Below, in pieces: positions 12,644-23,975 of a stretch of 64,000 nucleotides of DNA. Origin of the DNA: Stichopus chloronotus. Taxonomy: Eukaryota > Echinodermata > Holothuroidea > Aspidochirotida > Stichopodidae. A program made the position numbers and the translations under genes. Numbering within the stretch: position 1 is the first letter of the stretch; each line of letters starts with the position of its first letter. The stretch covers positions 29,569,769 through 29,633,768 of the forward strand of contig CM037836.1 of the NCBI GenBank assembly GCA_021234535.1, given 5' to 3'. A model generated the notes under the pieces. The model had not been told where the DNA came from. It was given only the letters and a program-made list of their open reading frames with translations, and made no database searches.

Positions 12644-13654
12644 TTAAAGATATTATCTTTTTACAAGGACCTCAAGGTTTGACCACTGGTGATCTTTAAC
12701 CCTGAAATATAGCATAGTACATTAAATTTTTAAGTACATCTAGCTATATCCAAGTTAACTTTTATGCATAATGGAAGCACTTTGTTAGGTTCTGGAGATG
12801 TGGTACCAACATCAGGGAAAACACCATCAAATATGCAGATTTCTTGAGATACTGATTACTTGAACAAAAATATCCACTGGTTGTCAAAAAAATACACAAA
12901 CCTTGATGTGAAGGCAAACAGTAATTGTGAAGCTCAGCATTATCTACTTGGGATCTCAAATTAAAATTGCTGAAATTTACATAGAATGCACAAATAATTA
13001 AGGGATATAAATCATAGCGGCACGGCGCACGGTATCTTTTAAAATATCATCCAAAGTTGAACATATTGCGGCTACACGGTTGACTGGTGGAATCAATGAT
13101 CTGATCATTTCACGACCTCATGTTCAAAATTATCCTCGAAGGAAAAATAAACAAATTAAAGACCTTTCACTGACCTACACATCAACAATTACCATACAAA
13201 AGACCATTTTATACTGTATACTGTTCATCTCTGTATGCGACATATCGACAGACTGAAGGGACAACAGAAATAAGAGGGAAGGAAAAGGCAAAAACTCTGA
13301 AATCAAAATTAAAAGAAGAGTGAAAATGCTTCCCTTTAGTTAGATTCCACATACAGAAGACCAATAAAGACATTCACTGTGAGATTTGTGGCAATGCACC
13401 AATGCAAACATACTTCAGCATGTATTACAAAGTCTTCATGATCATCAAGATGATGTCAACACCCGTCAATACTGTAGAGACTCTGCATTAACCTTTGCAT
13501 GTTAGGATAAGATCCTAGCTATTCATCGATAAAGTGAGCAGAGGAAAGCAGGTCAAATGATTGCTGAAACAGATGAAACCATTTAGAAACATACAGTATA
13601 AACTTTTTGGGCACTAAAACAGAAATGGAAGATAACTCTTCCAACCTTGATTAG

Positions 13655-14050
13655 AATTTAAAGCTGGAATGTGAGTTGTACTGTCAATCGAACGATCATC
13701 TGCCTTTGTTCTTCCTCAGTGTTTCAGGGAAGAGAAAGTAAAGGGAAAAGATCACCTGTCACAAAATCTGAAAGAGAACTGTACAATCATCTTCCAGATT
13801 CCCCACAACTAACTAGTGTGGGTATGCAGAGGTGCAGGAATGATTTATACGTAAGAGGGTTGGAGCTTGTCTAACAATACATTACAGAAGTATGAGCAAG
13901 GGGTAAGTACATGTCTACGATGTAAATGTCTGAATATGAGAATCGTCTCCACATTTCTGTTGGCCCTACAAAATTCAGACTCCAAAAGAAAGCATGGCAG
14001 TCTATCACCGTTACTTGAAATCACACAGACCATTGGGAATGGATATGAAT
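13655..14050 (+). repeat. Composite repeat: element R13/R58 plus repeat A
   Basis: The segment from TTTAAAGCTGGAATGTGAGTTG through TCAGGGAAGAGAAAGTAAAG and on to CCGTTACTTGAAATCA matches, in reverse complement, 58640-58890. Between these parts sits the repeat A hairpin (CCCCACAACTAACTAGTGTG at 13801) and its donor block (GGGGTAAGTACATGTCTAC at 13901). The copy therefore looks like one repeat inserted in another, or a longer parent of both. Confidence 0.6.
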
Positions 14051-14867
14051 ATTCATGTATGCAAAAATGGGGATTAAGCAAATTGTTTTTTGTAGTGGCT
14101 ATGACATATTCTACTGAAATTGATGTTAACTTAAAAATTTTCAACCCACATTCCGGCGTTAACGGCAAACCTTTACCACTCAATCTAGGAAAGACCATGT
14201 ATGGTTGGCGTGAAGAGAGGCAGAAACTAGTTAAATTTTAATCGAACCAAAGAGTACCGTCTGGTGGCTTACAACTGCCATAGTTGGAGGGAACATGTTA
14301 ATGAAGAGTGCAGTAACAAAAGACACTCACAAGGCAATTGATTACTTACTAGATCTTTCTACATCAAACGCAGATGCAGTGTTCAGTGTTCAATTCCGAA
14401 ACACAACACACAGAACAACAGGCATTGATTTTCACGATTAAATCATAAGCTCAACTTGTTGAACAGCTCAAACAGCTGTTTGTCTGGGTTCCATGATACA
14501 TTACAAAGTAATGTCATAATTTGGAATAAAAAAACATAGCCATGTGCAGAACTGCCACCATCAATTACCAGGGATCTGCAACTAGTGAGGCACAACCGAA
14601 CACCGGAAACTGTTCAATATATTTAGAGAGCCTTTCACTGCACATTTTTGTGTGCTTGGTTGTGACCTACTGAGTCAGAAACCAGAATAGACCTATGTAC
14701 AGACCTCTGATCATCTTTCTAACACTTCTAACCAGTGATGACCTGAAGCCCAAATCCCTCATCTATGTCATTGGATCACTTTCAACCTCTTATATAGTCT
14801 GTAGTATAGACCCTTCATCTTGTGATCAGAATCCTAACCAATGTTATACCTACATTATGACATGTAA

Positions 14868-15125
14868 TCCCCACAACTCACTGGCGTAGGTATTCAAGAG
14901 TGACTATACTTACCCCTTGCTTCACTTATGCATACATTTAGCCTTACTCTAAATGTCCTCAAAATTAATTCTAGCACTGCCTCTTAGGTCCTGCCAGCCC
15001 TCATTTGCTTTCGTTCAAGTCAACACAATGTATTCCCTGTTTTTGCCTCCTGCAAAGGTGTCAGAATCTCAAAAACCTTGAGTATTCTTGTGTTTTGTTT
15101 CTATTATTTTCAATTTCTAGCAGTA
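14868..15125 (-). repeat. Dispersed repeat A, reversed copy
   Basis: Read on the minus strand it runs GCAGGAGGCAAAAAC, then GAGGCAGTGCTAGAATTAAT, then GCAAGGGGTAAGTATAGTC, and ends at the CCCCACAACTCACTGG terminal block. It is in sense orientation relative to PTPN9 and so places a consensus donor (14913-14908) inside intron 2. Confidence 0.65.
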
Positions 15126-16329
15126 TTAATTGAGACTTGTAAGTCTATGTACCTATTTTAGACAGGGTATTGTATAGCCTTATCCATTTTCAATGATAAA
15201 ATTTTCCCTAATCACTGAAGTTGATAGGCATATTGTTTTCCTTGTGTCTTAAATAAGATGACGTAAACTTAGGAAAACACTTGATTAAGTATGCAAATTC
15301 AACCCTTGAATCTCACTTTTTTTAACTTAGAGCTGTGCAACCCATTTTGGCTGCTATGCAAACATGTTTGGCTAATCCTTCTTAGTTTAAATAAACTTTT
15401 CTCAAAAATTCTAAATCATCAGTGTTATTACTTTAGGGTGCACGCATCGTGTGGCCCGTATTGTATACCTTTGTTTGGGAATGGGGGAACTGGGGAGACT
15501 ATTTGTCCGACATTCTAAAAAAAAAAAAAAAATTAGTAAGTTGTGTTGTCAAAAGTTATGTACACTCACAACATGCGCACATGTGTCAGTTTCGCTGTGA
15601 TCGACCCTCCTGCTACTTAGGCCAATGCTGCACTTATTCCTGACCTCACATGCATACATTCCTGAATCTTTTGGCCTTCTCTTACTACTACTAATAATTC
15701 TTCTTGACATTTTTACCTGTGTCTGATACTTTACAGTCTTCTCAAAACAACTGGAAAAAGTCTGCAAAACCTAACCAACGGTTGTGATCAGTAACGAACA
15801 ACCGCAAATAACCACAAATATCAAGTACAAACACATATAGGGATAATACACAATGTATATGCGGTGTATACACAGCGATTTCTGGTCTTCGGGATTATAA
15901 TTATTTCTACTTGTTTCAACATTTCTATGAATTTTTTGGCACATTTAAATGTCCAGTTATATGAAAGCTGTACTGTATATCAGTGTATTGCAGAGGCAAA
16001 GTGGAGACTATACTGAGAAAAGTTTGCAAATTTTCAATGGGTTACTTTTCTTTTTTCTCTCAAGTCGTTTGACCACACAAGGTGAAAACTTTCCAGTCTG
16101 GACAATAAGGATATTGCTTATCATGAAAACCATGTGTTGTTACCAAGAATAAGATTCACAGGGAACACTGATGGTTTATTTTTAATTGTGATATGTTCTA
16201 AGTGGGTTCTTTTTTTGTTTTCAGATGTGTTGAGGGTGCTATAGCCAAAGGCAGGAATGATCACAACACTCCAAGTATCTAAGTTAACTCCGGTTGCTTT
16301 TCTGTGTATTTCCTTGGGTTAACAAGAAA

Positions 16330-16785
16330 GCCAAAGGACTTTGTGATTCCTTGCCAATATTCATAAAGGTCACAAGACAACAAGAACATTCCAATTTTGA
16401 AATTCAAACATCTTATCCTTCTAGAAAAAACATGTTTTCACTAAGCCCTTTTGACCAATGTGTGTACTAAGCAGTTTTATATGTTTTCACAATCCCACCT
16501 CCACCACAATCAATGGGAATCGTCTATTCACTATGACCAACCCGCAAAATAACTATGAGATACAGTGTTTACAACATTTTCACAATTTGACCTGTTGACC
16601 TACACCAAAAACAACAGGCATTATCTACTCACTACGACCAACCCACACACCACAGATGACATTTAGTCAAGATCACCCTTCTTGAGATATCGTATTTACA
16701 AGCAAGGCATCACATACACACACATACACACAACATCACCATCACATAAATTCCTTTTGCCTTCGGCAAGGAATAAAAAATCTGC
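16330..16785 (+). mobile_element. DR1-repeat element with inverted ends
   Basis: Begins AAGCCAAAGGACTTTGTGAT and GATTCCTTGCC (16345-16355), and ends GGCAAGGAAT (16765-16774), an inverted repeat of the start. The interior holds two TGACC-type units with AACAACAGGCATTATCTACT and, near the right end, GAGATATCGTATTTACAAGC and a CA run. The last 24 bp fold on themselves (ATTCCTTTTGCC/GGCAAGGAAT). It is the most compact complete copy of this element in the window. Confidence 0.6.
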
Positions 16786-17882
16786 CTTTTTCCTTTTTTT
16801 GGAACCAGTATTCAGATAATGCCGGCACCATTCGTGGCGGTACTGACCGTACCAATTTCCAGCAGTACCATGAACACTAATACACATACTGTACATACCT
16901 ACATGGGGGTTAAAACTATGATGTACATCAAGTATTAGTAGAAACCAAGAAAACTGGTATGTCCTTACAGTGGAAATGAACCTGGTACAGAAATATGGTG
17001 CAAAATGCAAAGGATCACCCTTTGACCTACAAAGGATGCTAAAATTCATGCGAGACTCCCCACAACTCACTGGTGGCGAAAGGAAAACAAGGGCGAGCTG
17101 CCTGTCATATACATACATGTACAAGCTAGAATTGTTTTCTTGTCCTTTTCCACCTACGCAAAGACTTAAATTATAAGTTTTTGCAACTACCCATCACCAG
17201 TTTATGCTAGGCAACAGCTTGTTTCAATTGCATGCAAACCATCAACTCTGGCAAAGCAGATTTGTGTAAGTGGTAACAAACTGGTTTCACTTTGCTTCCA
17301 TTATGAGTTTAAAGTGGACAAATCTTAAAATAACCTACAAAGAGAGCATGTAACCTCTGAAAATGACATAAGAGAGCAGTACAGATAAGTACAGTACACT
17401 GGATCTCTACAAAACTTTGTGGAACCTAGGACCTCTGGAATATATTATTAGACTGACCCTTATAAAATATTGCCTGCTAGTGATCACAGAGTAAAAATGA
17501 AGTTATTGGTGGAACTTCTAATTAAAAAAAAGTAAAGATACTGTTACCTATTGCATAGCAAGCATTGTCACTCATCCTCCCATTTGCATCTTCTCTCTGC
17601 CACCTTGCAATACGTTATAAAAGTAAGGCACAAACACACAAATACCTATCAAGTAATATCGCAAACTCTTTAGGAGTTTGGAATATGCCCTCAACTGCCA
17701 TTATCAATATCAAGGTACCGGTAAACCATGCTCCAAGAGAAAACAACAATTTCATGCAAGTGACAAGTGGAAAAGATAACCCATAACTCTTTAGTTGTGG
17801 TACTATATGGGTGACATTCATATTCTGTTGCCTAACCTGAGAGATGACTTCATCATTGTATTGCATTATCATAATAACATGA

Positions 17883-18160
17883 AATCCCCAAAACTCCCTG
17901 CTTTGGGTATCCGCTAGCAACGTACTCACCTCATATAACCTATGCATTACCATACGTGAGAAAAGTCCCCAAACGGATGAGAAAGGAAGCAGATTGAAGT
18001 AGATGCTGCAGCATGATAGAAACTTCGCTGCAAGACCAAAAGGCTGGAAATTACGGAAGGACGGTTACCAGATACACACACACAACATTGCCAGATGCTA
18101 GACCATGGTAAATATGGTAATGCGTAGTTCAAATGAGGCGAGGGAGTACGCGCTGTGAAG
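17883..18160. mobile_element. Foldback element B, copy 2 (left arm shortened)
   Basis: The left end (CCCCAAAACTCCCTGCTTTG, then CGTACTCACCTCATATAACC) breaks off at about 17953 after CATTACCAT. The right arm (18040-18160) is full-length and ends GGAGTACGCGCTGTGAA. The centre is a different sequence of about 85 bp. Confidence 0.75.
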
Positions 18161-18469
18161 TTACTACTGATTGAGTCACTTACAATCAAATAACAGACTA
18201 CTGGATAGCATCATGAAACAAAATGTATTTGAATTTGACGGTACTGAGGATCCGAAAGTCTGAAGACTCATAGAGGATCTTATACCATGTTGACCATGGA
18301 TGAACATCAGTGAAATTCGCCTTCGTCTTTTTGACAATTTTCAGGGGGTTATGAGGCAGGGGTGAACCAAGCAATCCCCATACAAACCCAAACCTGTTCC
18401 TGCGACCATTACAAAACCTTCACGTCTGACGGACAAGAATGTATCCTTAAGTCTTCAGCCACTTTCAAA

Positions 18470-18725
18470 AAGGCTGGAAAGAGAAGAGGACTTGTACAGC
18501 TCAGCAGCTCACTAGCTGTACTGAGCAACATGAAGCAAATGTGACCTAAATCACACAACAGGAACCCAAATTGCAAGCACAAAACCCCCTCAGCACCACT
18601 GTAACCAGCTTCGCTGAACAAGAAACTTGAGACCCCAGAAAATTTACAAGTGGTTCCACCAGGATTTAACCCTGGGCCCCAATGATTGGCAAGACAGACA
18701 CTCTAACCAGCAAGCCAACCCTCCA
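18470..18725 (-). mobile_element. tRNA-derived SINE head
   Basis: On the minus strand, TGGCTTGCTGGTTAGAG (18717-18701) is an A box-like D-arm and GGGTTAAATCC (18672-18662) a degenerate B box, spaced as in a tRNA. The downstream body runs towards 18470. The T-arm has lost the canonical GGTTC, so this is a tRNA relic rather than a tRNA gene. Confidence 0.55.
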
Positions 18726-20925
18726 CCCACAACTGGTGTAGATGCATAATAGGGTATTGGAATAGGCCTTACCTGACAGTGACTGGAAGTGTGGTATAAA
18801 TTAACAACTGTTTGAGTTGTACAAAGCATCTGGCAACTAGTTTAAATGAAGAAATGGTTGAATATTCCAGAGACATCCATCATCAAATTAACTCTCCTTT
18901 CTTCACAAGTTTCATGGTTTGCTTCCTTGAGATGCTCAAGGCATAACTCTTACCTGAAGTTCTTTGAATCTCGTAAGTCTAATATAATTGTAGATTCAAG
19001 ATCCTTGTTGAATCGTTAACCTTTTTCTAGTTAAAAAGCACAATACTGTAAGTTGTACTTCAGATCAGAGGGCTGTCAAGTTAAAGTAGTATGTGCTGTT
19101 AGTTCTGAGTTTTTGTAAGTACACCGAACACCTGACTATACTTTGCACAGTTGTAAAAAGTTGTAAAAACTCCCATACAGTGGTCTATTTGTGCAAATAA
19201 AGCCGAGTTTCCAAAGGGAATGTGCTTGCATATTAGTTGGGTTATTGTAGTATTCCCACATGTGAAGTAAATTTTACCACCTGGTCCAGTTCTGCTAACT
19301 TTTCTAACCGAAAAACTAAATCAGTCTTCATTCTATCATAATCAGCAATCAAATCGATGAAATTCCTCGCGAAAGAAACATGGCATAGCTGTTATTTTCC
19401 TTCGTATCAAATGGAAGAAAATGATGGAAGATAAACAATAAAGGCTATTTTTTTCTTCAAACAGCACATCGTGCTTTAAGGCAATCAAGGCAATTTGAAA
19501 GATGAAATCAAATAACTTTACAGTTTTTGTGACAAAAAAAAAAATCCCCAAAGCTTGATCCAAGAAATCTCTGAGTCATGATTTTATCACTAAAAGTTAT
19601 GTGATCCAATTTGTACATTGAATTGCAGCAATAAAGTTGATTCTACACATCACTGATTATTTGAATGACATTTACGTAAAATCTGAATTCACTGTATTCC
19701 TTTTTTCAGAGTAAATACACTGAGCGGAAAGACTGTGAGACTAACAATAAAAATACATCAAAATATCTTAACAATGTAATGATGTTGTGACTGAGATTGA
19801 ATTACTTTCTTTGTCAATTGTTGAGGGGATGATTAGTATTTTTTTAAAACAGAAAGCAATTGTTTTTGTTTTATTGGAAGGTAAGAAATAAAGTGTTGAA
19901 TGTCTTGTTTTGATTACGAATAGTTAGTGAGATCATTTTCATGAAGTACAGCTTGTCTAGATCGAGGCAGATTAAAATATGATGATATATGTGAGTGTGG
20001 GTGTTATCAATGTGCACTGTAGGTCATTTGTCAAGTGCCTTCACCAATGCAACTTTTTTGTGCTCCATACCTTCTTTTAAGTGAAGTATACACACCCTGC
20101 AGTTCTGCACCTTAAATCATGGTTCATATGCTTATCCTTTATTTTACCAATGTATCTCAGCATTACACTGAATCTCACACTTTAAACTGTCAAAGGCCAA
20201 ACTATAATAGGTCTACGTACATTAAACATTTTAAAAAAGTTTTAATTTATTAAACTAAATTTCTGGTAAATCTATCTCTCAAAGAAAACCTGTCATGGCT
20301 GCTTTCTTTTTTTCCATTTTTCAGCACACACCCTTCCAAAAATAGATTGATCATTTTTCTGAAAGACTGGGAAGGTACAGATGTGATCCCCATGTCTGTC
20401 CACAATAAGCACAAAGTAACTATTTAACCTCGCTTCATATATATCTATTTCACATCATACAGACATACTTGAACAACAGTGCCTCAAATCTTGAAATAAG
20501 CAGCATATAGGCTAATGTCTACTTGATGATAACTCCCCTGAGGTCTGATTCATATATTCCTCCAAACAGACATACACGAGCCTCGCTCTTAATTTGACTG
20601 GGGGGTACCAGTGAAGTTGACATCAAGGAAACAGCTATAAAGGAAAAGGCACTTTATGGTAAAGCTCAGAATCCACTGACAACAAACAGTACCATTTTAG
20701 AAGTTTTTTATTTTTATCTCACTGTATTTCACTTTTACATGGTAAGATAATTACCCTAATTAGAAAATATGCTGGTGTTAACATCCACAGAAGGGTTGAG
20801 TCATTTCAGAGCTAACTTAATGTATCTGGTATTTGAGAAAAAAAGTACAAACACTTTTTTCCTTTTGCCTCTATGAAGTTCATTTTACTTTGTGAATAAC
20901 TGTAGTGCTCTTGCTCTTTAACTTA

Positions 20926-21164
20926 AGCCCTGGTCGCACTAGTGGGATTCAATACACAATTCAATTTTCCATTAAGTTAGTGCAAATTGAGTTGATTGCA
21001 AATGTTATTTAGAATAAAATAGCATCATAATTTCTCTTAACTCTGGACTTCTTGCAACAGGTAAAGTGATTACATAGTTTTTTTTTGTAAATGGCAATCC
21101 AAGTTGTGCAATTGCATTTGAAAATTGAATCGCATGTTGAATTGCACTGAGTGTGACCCGGGCT
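20926..21164. mobile_element. Harbinger-like MITE with TTA duplication
   Basis: A 239-bp element that starts AGCCCTGGTCGCACT and ends AGTGTGACCCGGGCT, inverted repeats with two mismatches that extend loosely inward (GATTCAA...AATTCAATTTTC on both sides). TTA flanks both ends (20923-20925 and 21165-21167), as for PIF/Harbinger insertions. It is non-coding. Confidence 0.65.
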
Positions 21165-21784
21165 TTAGTCAAACTTGTATAAAGTCAAGTATTTCATCAA
21201 ACACTCAGTGCAAAGAAAATAACACACTGACAGGTTTGGGAATTAAAATGAAAGCTGATACTTACCTCTTTTTTTTTTTTTTTGCACACTTATGAGCTTT
21301 CATGGACAACTCGAGTATATTGGAGTGGTCCAAGAGACAGGTATGAGAGTGAAGATACAACCATCTACTTTTTAAAAGTACTAACAACTCACAAAATACT
21401 GCCAAGTTAAAGGGGCCAGACCAGATTGTTCACTGTATGCTTTTTTTGTAATTTTTACTCACAACTGACTGACCGATAGCAGCCTCTATTGTCTGGTCTA
21501 TGGACAAGTGGTCTGGATAATTTCGACTGTGGTTTCTTACCTGTCTCCACAAAGTAATGCATCTCCTTTTAATGACCAAGGGCTGACTGGTTACCCTTGA
21601 CTTTTTTTCATAGAAGAACCCTGGTCCAAATCTGAATGAGCTATGTGGTTTAGAGACAGTTAAGTGATGTATGAAATGAATATTCCAAACTTAATACCTG
21701 ATTGGGGTATTTCTGAGAGACTTACAGCAGTGTTGCTGCGACTGGTAGTGAAGAGTGATGTAAATATCGAAAACTTAGTCAGGT

Positions 21785-21910
21785 GTGGATAATTACTACA
21801 TGAATATTACTGGGCTCTGTGCAACCACTGCACACTACGGCACTATGGTAACACAGGTGGATAATAGCATAGACCCAGTCGTACTTAGTCTCTATGCAAT
21901 CACTGCATAC
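21785..21910 (+). repeat. Minisatellite units, first block
   Basis: About one and a half units sharing TGCAACCACTGCA, ACTATGGTAACACAGGTGGA and ATAGCATAGACCCAGTC with the array at 22490-22765. Confidence 0.6.
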
Positions 21911-22489
21911 CTAAGGTCTGTCGGTATTGACAAAATCGATATCTATATCGGTTGTAAAATATTGATAAGATGGGTTTTTCTGACAAAATTTTGCAAAATT
22001 TGTACATATCAAAGAAGTCACCTTTTACAGGCGAAAGGATCCTCAAATGCGTGCCTTAGGCTTAAGTAAATAGCAACCAAACCACACCTCTTTATTGCTT
22101 ATGGCACATGTGTTCGTTCACTCAAGTAAGGAAGGCAATATATGAATGCTGTACAGTATAAACCACCATCACTGGGCACCACTACTAAATGGACTTCCAT
22201 GTGTGTCATTATGACAATGAACCAATGAGGTTGATTCATTTTTGGAATAATGTGGTTCCCAATTACTTTTTCAACTACACTTTCATACAAAGAGGTGGCC
22301 ATAGCCCTGGATATTTTAGGACTTTACTATAAATTAATATATCAGCATGTACTACAGTACATCATATTTGGAACCATATATCAGTATATATCCTGGTAGT
22401 GTCAAAAACCAAAATGGATGTTATGGACCTGTATGGAATGCAATATAGGATATATTGATAACATCTATATTTGGACAGTCCTTAAGCAT

Positions 22490-22765
22490 TGCACAGTATC
22501 ATGGTAACATGGCTGGAAGACTGTGTAGAGAGTAAAGACCCAGTCTACGCTTCATTTCCATGCAACCATTGCATAACAAATCACCATGGTAACAGAGGGG
22601 GATAGCAAAGTATAGACCCAGTCTGGCGTAGTTCCCATGCAACCACTGCATACCATATTGCCATGGTAACACAGAAGAACAGCATATAGACCCAATATGT
22701 TTTAGTTCCATGCAACCACTGTATACTACAGTACCATAGTAACAAATGTGGATAACGGCTTCTAG
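22490..22765 (+). repeat. Minisatellite, about 3.5 units
   Basis: The ATGGTAACA motif (last copy ATAGTAACA) recurs at 22501, 22586, 22663 and 22736, giving units of 85, 77 and 73 bp with TAGACCCAGTCT and CCATGCAACCACTGCATA. It lies about 230 bp downstream of PTPN9 exon 2 in transcript order. The minus-strand frame 22711-22499 is a repeat artefact. Confidence 0.8.
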
Positions 22766-22993
22766 ATACAGTATATCTTTAAGCTTAAAAATCTCTCCAT
22801 TATACTGTTATCCATGAAATGTATAGTTCGGATGGTTTCATGTTAGCAGTACTTGTGCAGAGGTAGGTACAAAATTTGTGTACTAGTAAAAAAAGGGACA
22901 CAATTGAAATACAGCATGCCATTTGGCATTTTCTGACATATTGATAGGACAACATAATACATGACAGCGAGGATGAAACAAGCATATATATAC

Positions 22994-23137
22994 CGTATGA
23001 TTCCTGAAGAGTTCCAATGCCCTTTTCACGTCAAACTTCCTCGCCATCAAGAAACGCACTGCCAGTTTCCATGACACCGGTGTTACGCCATAGTTCTCTC
23101 TGATGTTGTTAAGATGACTCAGAAACAGCCTTGTAGC
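22994..23137 (-). CDS. PTPN9: PTPN9 exon 2 (CRAL-TRIO N-lobe)
   Basis: A 144-bp, phase 0-0 exon encoding 48 residues. It contains VSWKLAVRFLMARKFDVKRA, the signature helix of the CRAL-TRIO N-terminal lobe, almost identical to the same stretch of vertebrate PTPN9 (SWNVAVKFLMARKFDVLRA). The acceptor is CTTTACCCAG at 23138-23139 and the donor follows ACG (ACG|GTATAT, 22993 downward). With that donor, the junction to exon 3 keeps an ungapped alignment with human PTPN9. The open frame continues into the intron as a read-through with no similarity, so the exon boundary is set by homology and splice sites. The N-lobe packs against the lipid-binding domain that gives the phosphatase its phosphoinositide/phosphatidylserine affinity. 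This is the strongest coding signal in the window. Confidence 0.95.
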
Positions 23138-23364
23138 CTGGGTAAAGAGAAATGATCAAGTACGCTGTGAGAACAGGTTTGTTCGTTGGCAAAGATCAGT
23201 AGCTACGACAAGCAGAACTTTTAACTTTGTAAATCTAAACTCTTTCGAGTTTCTTCCAGCAACAGGGGTTGCGAATTTAGATACCAGATATTGAAACAAA
23301 TTAACATTTAATCATAATGATATCTCAGGCGCTGAAGAGCAGTTCTGTTTTAATGCTAAGTGAG

Positions 23365-23405
23365 TAAGTGATCACACAAGTGTGAAGGATGCTTGTGGCA
23401 TAAGT
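23365..23405. mobile_element. SINE tail fragment
   Basis: The stretch GTAAGTGATCACACAAGTGT followed by GAAGGATGCTTGTGGC matches the segment at 6018-6055 inside the SINE. No head is present. Confidence 0.4.
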
Positions 23406-23619
23406 CACAATGGAGTTAACAGACCAAATGAGAAAATATGGGTGATAGGTTGAGACTGGGATGATTCAAGACTAGAATGGTATAACCTTTGGTTAAAGGC
23501 CCTCATGCCTGCAGTGACACCAGATACAGCAGAGGTGAAGTAGATATGTATCATGCCTCAACATCCACAACTTCATACTACATACATTTGTCCAACAGCT
23601 TCCTGTCTTGCGATGTCAA

Positions 23620-23975
23620 GATTTCACCTACAAGTACTAAATCTGTCCAAGCCTCCCCTCGTGAAATATCATGTTCAATTTCATAATGTGACCACTGCCG
23701 ACCCCAAATGACCTTTCACCTCCATAAAAAATAACAGGCTTCTTGTACTCAATGTGGTACAACTACATACATACCAAATATGAAATTTACTTCTGCTTCC
23801 CATCTTTGAGATATAATGTTAACAATTATTTTCGGAATTTGACCTCTTTTAACCCCAAATGACCTTTGACTTCCACCAAAAACAATAGGGTTCTTGACTG
23901 AATGTGGTACACATACATACCAGATATCAAAGCAGTCCAAGTTTCCTTTTCCAAGTCAAGCTTGTTTTCAAGAAT
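23620..23975 (+). repeat. DR1-bearing tandem repeat, about 2.5 units
   Basis: Units of about 151 bp. The half-site pairs start at 23709 (TGACCTTTCACCT) and 23860 (TGACCTTTGACTT), each followed by CCACC/CCATA, an A-run and CAATAGGG or a variant. Confidence 0.65.

Larger units (their letters stand above)
5639..22993 (-). other. PTPN9 intron 2
   Basis: A 17,355-bp intron. It contains a SINE with a target duplication (5973-6292), foldback elements (6759-7040 and 17883-18160), a palindrome array (10122-10191), a second TTAA MITE (12300-12643), dispersed repeat copies (8773, 13655, 14868), a DR1-repeat element (16330-16785), a SINE head (18470-18725), a Harbinger-like MITE (20926-21164) and minisatellite units (21785-21910, 22490-22765). 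The stretches 7050-8770, 10200-12290, 15130-16320 and 18730-20920 show nothing recognisable beyond A+T-rich DNA and homopolymer runs. Confidence 0.8.

Noticed and set aside
15549..15767. Minus-strand frame containing DSGMYACEVRN, like the F strand of an immunoglobulin domain
   Set aside because: Only one motif matches. There is no B-strand cysteine or tryptophan upstream, no convincing acceptor, and no further Ig exons nearby.
16696..17124. 142-codon minus-strand open frame
   Set aside because: It runs through the DR1 repeat element, including its terminal hairpin and CA run, so the frame is a product of the repeat.
18640..18725. Possible tRNA gene on the minus strand
   Set aside because: The D-arm and T-arm boxes are present but the T-arm lacks GGTTC and no acceptor stem closes, so it is a SINE head.
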